Assembly: GCF_002929305.1 (NCBI RefSeq)
Contig: NZ_PJIO01000001.1
Coordinates: 496,001 to 560,000, forward strand
DNA length: 64,000 nt
Direction of reading: 5' to 3'
DNA from: Arthrobacter sp. GMC3
Lineage (GTDB): Bacteria > Actinomycetota > Actinomycetes > Actinomycetales > Micrococcaceae
In this document: positions 57,589 to 64,000 of the stretch, piece by piece
Numbering within the stretch: the first letter of the stretch is position 1
How the letters are laid out: each line of letters starts with the position of its first letter
The notes under the pieces: generated by a model
Database searches by the model: none
What the model was told of the DNA's origin: nothing
Seen by the model: the letters and a program-made list of their open reading frames with translations, nothing else
Made by a program: the position numbers and the translations under genes

Positions 57589-58935
57589 ATGTCTAGATTA
57601 TTTGGAACAGACGGTGTCCGCGGTTTGGCCAATGGCTTGCTGACGGCAGAACTTGCCTTGTCACTGGCCCAAGCGGCCGCCATAGTGCTTGGCCATGACC
57701 AGGTTGCGGACGGCAAACGTCCCCGCGCCGTGGTGGCCCGCGACCCCCGCGCCAGTGGTGAGTTCATTTCTGCTGCCGTGGAAGCGGGGCTTGCCAGTGC
57801 CGGCGTCGACGTCTATGACGCAGGCGTGCTGCCCACCCCCGCCGCCGCGTTCCTGATCGCCGACCTGGGCGCAGACTTCGGCGTCATGATCTCTGCCTCG
57901 CACAATCCCGCTCCCGATAATGGGATTAAGTTCTTTGCCCGTGGCGGCACCAAGCTTGATGATGCCCTCGAAGACGCTATCGAGGAACAACTCCAGCGGG
58001 ATGCTTTCCGGCCCACAGGTGTGGAAGTTGGCCGTATCCAGCGTTTCTCCGATGCTGAGGACCGCTATATTTTGCATTTGCTGGGAACCCTGCCGAACCG
58101 GCTTGATGGGCTGACAATTGTCCTTGACTGTGCCAACGGTGCCGCCAGCGGCTGCTCGCCGCAGGTCTTCACCGATGCCGGTGCCAAAATTCATGTCATT
58201 GGTGCCGACCCCGACGGGCTGAACATCAACGACGGTGTTGGCTCCACCCACTTGGAGAAGTTGCAGGAGAAGGTTCTTGCCACCGGCGCAGATCTGGGCA
58301 TAGCCCACGACGGTGACGCCGACCGCTGCCTGGCCGTGGACCATGAGGGCAATGTTATTGACGGCGACCAGATCATGGCAGTTCTCGCCTTGGCCCAGAA
58401 AGAAGCGGGCCAGCTCAAGGACGACGTCTTGGTTGCCACCGTCATGAGCAACCTTGGCCTTAAGATTGCCTTGCGTAAGGCCGGTATCACCATCCGCGAA
58501 ACCGCTGTGGGTGACCGCTACGTCCTTGAGGAAATGCGCCGGGGCAACTATTCGCTCGGAGGCGAGCAGTCCGGGCACGTCATTTTCTCCGAATTTGCTA
58601 CCACCGGTGACGGACTGTTGACGGGTTTGCAGCTTGCCGCGCAGCTCGCCAAGACCGGTAAGTCGCTTAAGGACTTGGCGTCTGCGATGACCAAGCTGCC
58701 GCAGGTCATGATCAACGTCAAGGACGTAGACAAGACCCGTGCGGGGATCGTGCCCGCCATCAAGGCGGCCGTAGTCAAAGCGGAGAACGAGCTTGGCGAC
58801 ACCGGCCGTGTCTTGTTGCGACCCTCAGGAACCGAACAGCTGGTCCGGGTCATGGTGGAAGCAGGAGACCTTGAAACCGCCCAGCGAATCTGTGACGACC
58901 TCGTCGATGTGGTGCGAGCGGAACTCACGCTCTAG
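57589..58935 (+). CDS. glmM: Phosphoglucosamine mutase
   Basis: 448 residues. It converts glucosamine-6-phosphate to glucosamine-1-phosphate for UDP-GlcNAc and peptidoglycan. The phospho-serine is Ser104 in [15 protein letters not shown]; the magnesium loop is [13 protein letters not shown], the sugar loop GGEQSGH, and the phosphate-binding loop [12 protein letters not shown]. It works with GlmS, encoded 2.7 kb downstream. Confidence 0.97.
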   Translation: MSRLFGTDGVRGLANGLLTAELALSLAQAAAIVLGHDQVADGKRPRAVVARDPRASGEFISAAVEAGLASAGVDVYDAGVLPTPAAAFLIADLGADFGVMISASHNPAPDNGIKFFARGGTKLDDALEDAIEEQLQRDAFRPTGVEVGRIQRFSDAEDRYILHLLGTLPNRLDGLTIVLDCANGAASGCSPQVFTDAGAKIHVIGADPDGLNINDGVGSTHLEKLQEKVLATGADLGIAHDGDADRCLAVDHEGNVIDGDQIMAVLALAQKEAGQLKDDVLVATVMSNLGLKIALRKAGITIRETAVGDRYVLEEMRRGNYSLGGEQSGHVIFSEFATTGDGLLTGLQLAAQLAKTGKSLKDLASAMTKLPQVMINVKDVDKTRAGIVPAIKAAVVKAENELGDTGRVLLRPSGTEQLVRVMVEAGDLETAQRICDDLVDVVRAELTL

Positions 58936-58954
58936 CCCGGACAAGATCTAACGA

Positions 58955-58993
58955 GAAGAGGGCGGCAACTCCAATGGAGTTGCCGCCCTCTTC
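58955..58993. terminator. Bidirectional terminator between glmM and mscL
   Basis: Nineteen matched bases on each side (58955-58973 with 58975-58993) with GAAGAGGG/CCCTCTTC ends, located between convergent genes; the T-rich ends are short. Confidence 0.85.
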
Positions 58994-59009
58994 GTATGAG
59001 TACTCGGTG

Positions 59010-59417
59010 CTAGTGCTGCCCGTGTGATGGGGCGGACCTGAGTGCGTCACGAATTTCGGTAAGAAGTTCTATCTGAGGATCCACAGGCGGCGCTTCTTCC
59101 TTGATGCCCAGCTTGGCGTTGCGGCGGGCGATCATGTGGTTCATAGGCACAACCACCACAAAATAGATGGCGGCTGCTACCAGAATGAAATTAACCAGAA
59201 CGGTGAGGAACGACCCGAAAAGGATGTCGTTGCCATTGATGGTGACCTTGCCAAAGCTGTCGAAGTTGGGGGAGCCCACCAATGCTGCAATAAGCGGCAT
59301 GAGTATGTTTCCCACCAAGGAAGTGACGACGGCCCCGAACGCTGCACCGATGACGACTGCGACGGCAAGGTCTACGACATTGCCTTTCATTATGAAATCT
59401 CTAAATCCCTTTAACAT
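59010..59417 (-). CDS. mscL: Large-conductance mechanosensitive channel
   Basis: 135 residues from ATG 59417; ATG 59435 is less likely because MLKGFRDFIMKGNVVDLA is the conserved N-terminus. MscL opens under membrane tension to release solutes after osmotic downshock. TM1 carries the pore-lining AVAVVIGAAFGAVVTSLV, TM2 ends VVVVPMN, and the C-terminal helical bundle (EEAPPVDPQIELLTEIRDAL) is complete. Confidence 0.96.
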   Translation of the reverse strand: MLKGFRDFIMKGNVVDLAVAVVIGAAFGAVVTSLVGNILMPLIAALVGSPNFDSFGKVTINGNDILFGSFLTVLVNFILVAAAIYFVVVVPMNHMIARRNAKLGIKEEAPPVDPQIELLTEIRDALRSAPSHGQH

Positions 59418-59490
59418 GCACCAAAAGTACCGCAAATTAGTGGACTAAGCACAGAATTAAGGAATCTTTCTCGAGCGGGTTTTGACGCGG

Positions 59491-60489
59491 CTACTTATAA
59501 TCCGGGGCAGCGGGAACGCCCAGGTATGCCTCGTAGCTGGAAATACCCCTAACACTCATGTCCTGGGCCACTGCAATTCCCAGGAAACGCAGGTGCCACG
59601 GCTCGGCGGCGTACCCTGTGACAGGTTCTTCTCCCATCGGATAGCGGATGACAAAGCCGTAGTCTGCGCCATGGGCAGCCACCCACTTTCCTGCGGGGCT
59701 GTCGGCCATACAGAAAGTGAATTCGCAGGCTGCGCTGACAGTTGCGTCGCCAATGTCCAGGGCGAAACCGGTCTGGTGTTCAGAGAATCCAGGCCGGGCG
59801 GAAGAGGTATCCGAAAGGTCCTGCCCCTTTTGCGCCAAGTAACCGTTGTAGACGGTACTTTGCGTTTCATAAGAGCGGAAGCTGCTCATGATGGTGATGT
59901 GCACGCCGTCGGCGCTAGCTGCGGCAAACATGCGCCCCACGGCGGCCGCCGCCTCGGACCGTAGCAGCGCTGGTTCCCCGCTGCCGAGCGGAACATTTGG
60001 TGCCCGGAGGTCAGCAGGCAGGTAGTCTGCCGGCACCATGGGATTGTGCTTGTTCACCAACACCAGGGGACTGGTGGGGTTGGCTATGTTCCACAGCAGG
60101 CGATCGGTGGGTGCCGCTGTGCCAGTGGCAAAGAGCTGTTGGATGGGCGCATCGGAGCTGGCCCCCTGAATCAATGGGGCGGGCGTTGGCTGGGGCATCG
60201 GGCTGGCTGTAATGGTCGACGGCGAACTTTCCGGTTGCGCCGTCGGTGCGTCGCCGCGGGCGGTGCTTTCGGGAGATGACGGCAGGGTTGCTGACACCGC
60301 GCTGCTGGCCGTCGTCGTACTGGGTTCTGCGGGCTCCTCAGCAATCGACATGGCGCCCATGAACACCACGGCTGACCCGACGATTGAGATGAGAATGCCG
60401 GCAGGGTTTGGCCACGACAGCGTTGCCCGCAGCCGGTCTGCGCGTGTTCGGCGCGGACGATGGGCCTGCTGGGAACCGGCGTCGGGCAC
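59491..60489 (-). CDS. M15-family D-alanyl-D-alanine carboxypeptidase (VanY type)
   Basis: 332 residues, GTG start immediately after the coaA stop with no gap. A cytoplasmic N-terminus, one membrane anchor (about 31-50) and a Ser/Thr/Pro-rich wall-spanning linker (about 51-115) lead to an M15 zinc peptidase domain. Zinc ligands are in GFSEHQTGFALDIGD (His, Asp) and EPWHLRF (His); FRSYETQSTVYNGYL is conserved. It likely trims D-Ala from peptidoglycan stems outside the membrane. No vancomycin genes are nearby, so a housekeeping role is more likely than resistance. Confidence 0.9.
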   Translation of the reverse strand: MPDAGSQQAHRPRRTRADRLRATLSWPNPAGILISIVGSAVVFMGAMSIAEEPAEPSTTTASSAVSATLPSSPESTARGDAPTAQPESSPSTITASPMPQPTPAPLIQGASSDAPIQQLFATGTAAPTDRLLWNIANPTSPLVLVNKHNPMVPADYLPADLRAPNVPLGSGEPALLRSEAAAAVGRMFAAASADGVHITIMSSFRSYETQSTVYNGYLAQKGQDLSDTSSARPGFSEHQTGFALDIGDATVSAACEFTFCMADSPAGKWVAAHGADYGFVIRYPMGEEPVTGYAAEPWHLRFLGIAVAQDMSVRGISSYEAYLGVPAAPDYK

Positions 60490-61458
60490 TTAGACTTTCC
60501 TCAGCAGCATCCGTCGGATGGAGTGGTCGGAGTCCTTGGTGAGCACCAACTGGGCGCGGCCCCGGGTTGGGAGCACGTTCTGGAGCAGGTTGGGCTCGTT
60601 GATGCTCTTCCAGATCCGGGCCGCTGTGGCGGCAGCCTCGACATCAGAGAGGTCGGCGTAGCGGCGGAAATATGAATCCGGGTCCGAGAACGCACCGCTG
60701 CGCAGGGACCGGAACCTGTCGATGTACCACTGCTCGATGTACTTGGTCTTGGCATCAACGTAGATGGAAAAATCGAAGAAGTCGCTCACTGCAAGACCCG
60801 AACGACCATCGGTGCGTGGACGGGCAGCGGCCAGCACGTTCAGCCCTTCCACAATCAGCACATCCGGGCGGTGGACCACCACTTCCTTGCCGGGCAGGAT
60901 GTCGTATGTCAGGTGAGAGTACATGGGTGCCCGCACCTCGTCGGCTCCACTTTTGACGGCGCTGACAAATCGCAGCAGCGCCCGGCGGTCATAAGATTCG
61001 GGGAAACCTTTGCGGCCCATGAGCCCGCGGCGCTCCAGCTCGGCGTTCGGATACAAGAAGCCATCTGTGGTCACCAACTGCACGTTGGGCGTGTCTGGCC
61101 AGCGGCGCAGCATCTCCTTGAGCACACGGGCAGTGGTGGACTTACCCACGGCGACGGAACCGGCCACGCCGATAACAAAGGGTGTGCGGCTGCCGCGTTC
61201 ACCCAAAAATGTGGTGGTGGCACTATGAAGATGACCTGCGGCGCCCACATAGAGGTTCAGCAGCCGTGAAAGCGGGAGATAAACATCGCGAATCTCACGC
61301 ATGTTGAGCTGGTCACCCAGCCCGCGGAGCCGTTGGACGTCCTCTTCATTGAGGGGCTGCTCAATCTTGTTGGCAAGACGCGACCATGTTTGGCGGTCCA
61401 GTTCCACAAAAGGGGAGGCGCCTTCGCCATTGCTGGACTCGGATTTTTGCGATGTCAC
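60490..61458 (-). CDS. coaA: Pantothenate kinase, type I
   Basis: 322 residues, GTG start. First and rate-setting step of coenzyme A synthesis. The P-loop is [40 protein letters not shown] and IEGLNVL match type I CoaA. It is divergent from glmS (141-bp gap) and precedes the carboxypeptidase gene directly. The acpS gene at the right end uses CoA as substrate. Confidence 0.97.
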   Translation of the reverse strand: MTSQKSESSNGEGASPFVELDRQTWSRLANKIEQPLNEEDVQRLRGLGDQLNMREIRDVYLPLSRLLNLYVGAAGHLHSATTTFLGERGSRTPFVIGVAGSVAVGKSTTARVLKEMLRRWPDTPNVQLVTTDGFLYPNAELERRGLMGRKGFPESYDRRALLRFVSAVKSGADEVRAPMYSHLTYDILPGKEVVVHRPDVLIVEGLNVLAAARPRTDGRSGLAVSDFFDFSIYVDAKTKYIEQWYIDRFRSLRSGAFSDPDSYFRRYADLSDVEAAATAARIWKSINEPNLLQNVLPTRGRAQLVLTKDSDHSIRRMLLRKV

Positions 61459-61599
61459 ACACTCGATTCTGCCCTGTTTGTTGTTGAGCGCGAAATAATC
61501 GTGCGCCAGCGAAGAATCGCACGTGACACATTTTCACGACCATTTCCCCGCAGGAGGTAGAACGTCCTCTGAATTCGCAAGGCATTATGATTGTTTTTC
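61459..61599. promoter_or_regulatory. Divergent promoter region, coaA / glmS
   Basis: 141 bases between divergent starts. GAGCGCGAAATAATCGTGCG and GGCATTATGATT are AT-richer patches that could hold -10 elements. No riboswitch or glmS ribozyme is seen before glmS: the leader is too short for one. The glmS ribosome site is weak. Confidence 0.4.
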
Positions 61600-63519
61600 A
61601 TGTGTGGAATTGTGGGATACGTCGGTACTGCCCCGGCCAATGGAAGTTTTACTGCTGGCTCTCATCAAGCCTTGGACGTTCTGATGGAAGGCTTGCGGCG
61701 GCTTGAGTACCGCGGCTATGACTCCGCAGGCGTTGCCGTGGTGACTGCTGACGGCATCTCCATGGCCAAAAAGTCGGGCAAGCTTGCCAACCTCATCGCC
61801 GAGCTTGCCGCCAACCCTCTGCCTGCGTCCATGACGGGAATTGGCCACACCCGCTGGGCGACCCACGGTGGACCCACCGACAAGAACGCCCATCCTCATG
61901 TTGTGGACGATGGAAAACTGGCCGTCATCCATAACGGCATCATCGAAAATTACGCTCCGCTCAAGGCAGATCTTCTGAAGCAGGGTTATACCTTTGTCTC
62001 CGAGACTGACACGGAGGTGGCTGCCGTCTTGCTCGGCGACATTTACCGATCGCTCACAGAGGTGGAAGGCGCCGCGGGGAGCGAGGGCACCGGAGCGCTT
62101 CTGACTGAGGCGATGCAGCTTGCGGCCCAGCGTCTAGAGGGCGCCTTTACCCTCCTGGCCACGCATGCAGGACAGCCCGGAATTGTTGTTGCGGCACGCC
62201 GCAATTCGCCGCTGGTAGTGGGTCTGGGCGACGGCGAGAACTTCCTCGGCTCGGATGTTTCAGGCTTCATCGACTACACTCGCCGCGCCGTGGAGCTGGG
62301 GCAGGACCAGGTTGTCACTATTTCTGCGAACTCTGTGGAGATCACCGACTTTTATGGTGCGCCTGCCCAGGGCAAGGAGTACCTGGTTGACTGGGATGCG
62401 GCCGCCGCTGAGAAGGGCGGTTACCCGTCCTTCATGGAGAAGGAAATCAACGACCAGCCTGAGGCTGTGGCCCAGACACTTCTTGGCCGTTCTGACATTG
62501 ACGGCAAACTGATCCTGGATGAGTTGCGGATCGACGCCGAAGTACTCAAGACCATCAACAAGATCATTGTGCTGGCCTGTGGGACCTCCGCTTACGCCGG
62601 GCAGGTTGCCAAGTACGCCATCGAACACTGGTGCCGCATTCCTACCGAGGTGGAACTTTCCCACGAATTCCGCTACCGGGACCCCATCGTGGATGAGAAG
62701 ACGCTCATTGTCTCCATCTCGCAGTCGGGGGAGACGATGGACACGCTCATGGCCGTTCGTTACGCGAAGGAACAGGGCGCCAAGACGGTCTCGATCTGCA
62801 ATACCAACGGCTCCACCATCCCGCGCGAGTCCGACGCCGTACTGTACACGCACGCCGGTCCGGAAATCGCGGTGGCCTCCACCAAGGCGTTCCTAGCCCA
62901 GATCACCGCCGCCTACCTGCTGGGCTTGTATTTGGCACAGCTGCGCGGGAATTTGTTCCAGGGACAGATCAAGGACATCCTGGCTGATCTCGCCAAGGTG
63001 CCGGCCAAGATCGCCAAGGTCCTGGACAACGCCGAGCAAATCAAAGAACTGGCCACCAGTATGGCCGACACCCGCACGGTGTTGTTCCTGGGCCGCCACG
63101 TGGGTTACCCCGTGGCCATGGAAGGCGCCCTTAAGCTGAAGGAACTGGCATACATTCACGCCGAAGGCTTCGCCGCTGGCGAGCTTAAGCATGGCCCCAT
63201 CGCCCTGATCGAGGAGGGCCAGCCGGTCATCGTGGTGGTTCCCTCGCCCCGTGGCCGCGACTCCCTGCACTCTAAGGTTGTCTCCAACATCCAGGAAGTC
63301 CGGGCCCGCGGCGCAAAGACCATCGTGATCGCCGAGGAAGGCGACGAGTCAGTGCGCGAGCATGCCGAGCACGTCTTCTACATCCCCGAGACGACCCCGT
63401 TGTTGGCGCCGCTGTTGACCACCGTGCCGCTGCAGATCTTTGCACTCGCGCTTGCCACCGCCAAAGGCTACGACGTCGACCAGCCCCGCAACCTGGCCAA
63501 GTCGGTCACCGTCGAGTAG
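61600..63519 (+). CDS. glmS: Glutamine-fructose-6-phosphate aminotransferase (isomerizing)
   Basis: 639 residues from ATG 61600; Cys2 becomes the catalytic N-terminal cysteine after Met removal (MCGIVGYVG), so the upstream ATG at 61591 is excluded. The glutaminase half has HTRWATHGGPTDKNAHPH; two SIS domains follow (ACGTSAYAGQVAKY, SISQSGETMDTLMAV; later FLGRHVGYPVAMEGALKLKE) and the C-terminal PRNLAKSVTVE is complete. It makes glucosamine-6-phosphate for GlmM. Confidence 0.98.
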   Translation: MCGIVGYVGTAPANGSFTAGSHQALDVLMEGLRRLEYRGYDSAGVAVVTADGISMAKKSGKLANLIAELAANPLPASMTGIGHTRWATHGGPTDKNAHPHVVDDGKLAVIHNGIIENYAPLKADLLKQGYTFVSETDTEVAAVLLGDIYRSLTEVEGAAGSEGTGALLTEAMQLAAQRLEGAFTLLATHAGQPGIVVAARRNSPLVVGLGDGENFLGSDVSGFIDYTRRAVELGQDQVVTISANSVEITDFYGAPAQGKEYLVDWDAAAAEKGGYPSFMEKEINDQPEAVAQTLLGRSDIDGKLILDELRIDAEVLKTINKIIVLACGTSAYAGQVAKYAIEHWCRIPTEVELSHEFRYRDPIVDEKTLIVSISQSGETMDTLMAVRYAKEQGAKTVSICNTNGSTIPRESDAVLYTHAGPEIAVASTKAFLAQITAAYLLGLYLAQLRGNLFQGQIKDILADLAKVPAKIAKVLDNAEQIKELATSMADTRTVLFLGRHVGYPVAMEGALKLKELAYIHAEGFAAGELKHGPIALIEEGQPVIVVVPSPRGRDSLHSKVVSNIQEVRARGAKTIVIAEEGDESVREHAEHVFYIPETTPLLAPLLTTVPLQIFALALATAKGYDVDQPRNLAKSVTVE

Positions 63520-63539
63520 CCAGAACGGTCCGCCTGTGA

Positions 63540-63607
63540 AAAGGGACGGCGCTTGCGGTTGAGGCCGGTGGTAGACCACCGGCCTCAACCGCAAGCGCCG
63601 TCCCTTT
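63540..63607. terminator. Perfect 33-bp hairpin after glmS
   Basis: Positions 63540-63572 are exactly complementary to 63575-63607 with a 2-base loop (AG). It lies 20 bases after the glmS stop. Only three T end the stem, so classical termination is uncertain; the length is unusual for a terminator. Confidence 0.85.
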
Positions 63608-63622
63608 GCGTTTATGCCTAGG

Positions 63623-63697
63623 CGCGGTGAGCTTGCGAGCCGAGGGCAACTGGTTGGGCCCACAGCTGCGAGGGTCCCGCGGTGAGCTTGCGAGCCG
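63623..63697 (+). repeat. Direct repeat before acpS
   Basis: CGCGGTGAGCTTGCGAGCCG occurs at 63623-63642 and 63678-63697 (offset 55), each followed by a GGG-rich stretch and GCAACTGG. It ends 29 bases before acpS. Non-coding. Confidence 0.85.
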
Positions 63698-63726
63698 GGG
63701 GAGCAACTGGGGAATAGGCTGGGATC

Positions 63727-64000
63727 ATGATTATTGGCATTGGTGTGGACGTTGTTGACATTGAACGCTTCGGCCGGCAGCTGGAGCGCACTCCCGGTCT
63801 GCGCGACAGGCTGTTCGTACCGGCCGAACGGGGACTGAACACCCAGTCGTTGGCGGCTCGGTTTGCCGCCAAAGAGTCTGTGGCCAAGGCGCTCGGCGCC
63901 CCTGCCGGCATGAACTGGCAGGACTGCTGGATTGGCTTGGATGAAAACGGTCCAACGATCAACGTCAAGGGCACAGTGGCTGCCGTGGCGAAGGCGAAAG
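63727..64000 (+). CDS. acpS: Holo-[acyl-carrier-protein] synthase (5' part)
   Basis: Ninety-one codons are visible before the window ends. AcpS transfers 4'-phosphopantetheine from CoA to the acyl carrier protein serine. The magnesium-binding Asp is in [15 protein letters not shown] and the second signature [14 protein letters not shown] is intact. An E. coli-like length of about 120 residues implies some 30 residues are missing. ATG 63727 follows a poor ribosome site. Confidence 0.95.
   Translation, partial: MIIGIGVDVVDIERFGRQLERTPGLRDRLFVPAERGLNTQSLAARFAAKESVAKALGAPAGMNWQDCWIGLDENGPTINVKGTVAAVAKAK

Noticed and set aside
59491..60489. Vancomycin-resistance VanY
   Set aside because: No vanH, vanA, vanX or vanRS genes are nearby; the M15 domain alone points to wall maintenance.
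61459..61599. glmS ribozyme before glmS
   Set aside because: The ribozyme needs about 150-170 bases with a defined core and is mainly found in Firmicutes; this 141-base divergent gap does not show it.

Overview
The window is the main transcription and translation cluster of a high-GC Gram-positive bacterium, most likely a member of the Micrococcaceae (Arthrobacter in the broad sense). The evidence is the GC-rich coding sequence, the frequent GTG and TTG starts, the order aspC / tRNA-Trp / secE / nusG / rplKA / rplJL / rpoBC / rpsLG-fusA-tuf / S10 / spc / alpha, low-complexity tails on several ribosomal proteins, and accessory families typical of actinobacteria (PspC-fused histidine kinase, SCO7613-like giant membrane protein, SRPBCC). 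The genus is an inference; no rRNA gene is present to test it.

Layout. 1-2780: a divergent stress-sensing locus, with a PspC membrane protein (cut by the window edge) opposite a PspC-histidine kinase and LuxR-type response regulator pair. 2916-10407: aspC (reverse), tRNA-Trp, secE-nusG-rplK-rplA, two GNAT acetyltransferases, then rplJ-rplL behind a structured leader. 10415-12290: a symmetric repeat array, then ybaK and a thiolase on the reverse strand. 12733-20255: rpoB-rpoC. 20435-21427: a reverse patatin-like lipase. 21862-26243: rpsL-rpsG-fusA-tuf. 26379-32376: accessory genes (SRPBCC protein, a 1373-residue membrane protein, an MFS transporter). 32781-38345: the S10 operon (rpsJ to rpsQ). 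38963-43114: the spc operon (rplN to rplO). 43331-46172: secY-adk-map. 46494-51594: an inserted glycerophosphodiester utilisation operon (GDPD, two UgpA/E-type permeases, a UgpB-type lipoprotein) and a P1-family peptidase. 51832-57281: infA-rpmJ-rpsM-rpsK-rpoA-rplQ-truA-rplM-rpsI. 57589-64000: cell-wall and cofactor genes (glmM, mscL, a VanY-type peptidase, coaA, glmS, start of acpS).

Most genes serve RNA polymerase, the ribosome, translation factors, Sec export or UDP-GlcNAc supply, and many are tightly packed with ATGA, GTGA or TAATG overlaps that suggest translational coupling. Strong stem-loops separate the transcription units.

I found no mobile element, CRISPR array, phage or obvious new defence system. 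The points most worth a second look are: ribosomal protein L4 with a C-terminal extension resembling the actinobacterial sunset domain; a 200-bp inverted array of 32-nt repeats between rplL and ybaK; a perfect 33-bp hairpin after glmS; a 96-nt tandem duplication of the rpsI terminator; Pho-box-like repeats before the GDPD/ugp operon, which has no ATPase gene; and absence of rpsN and rpsD from their common positions.
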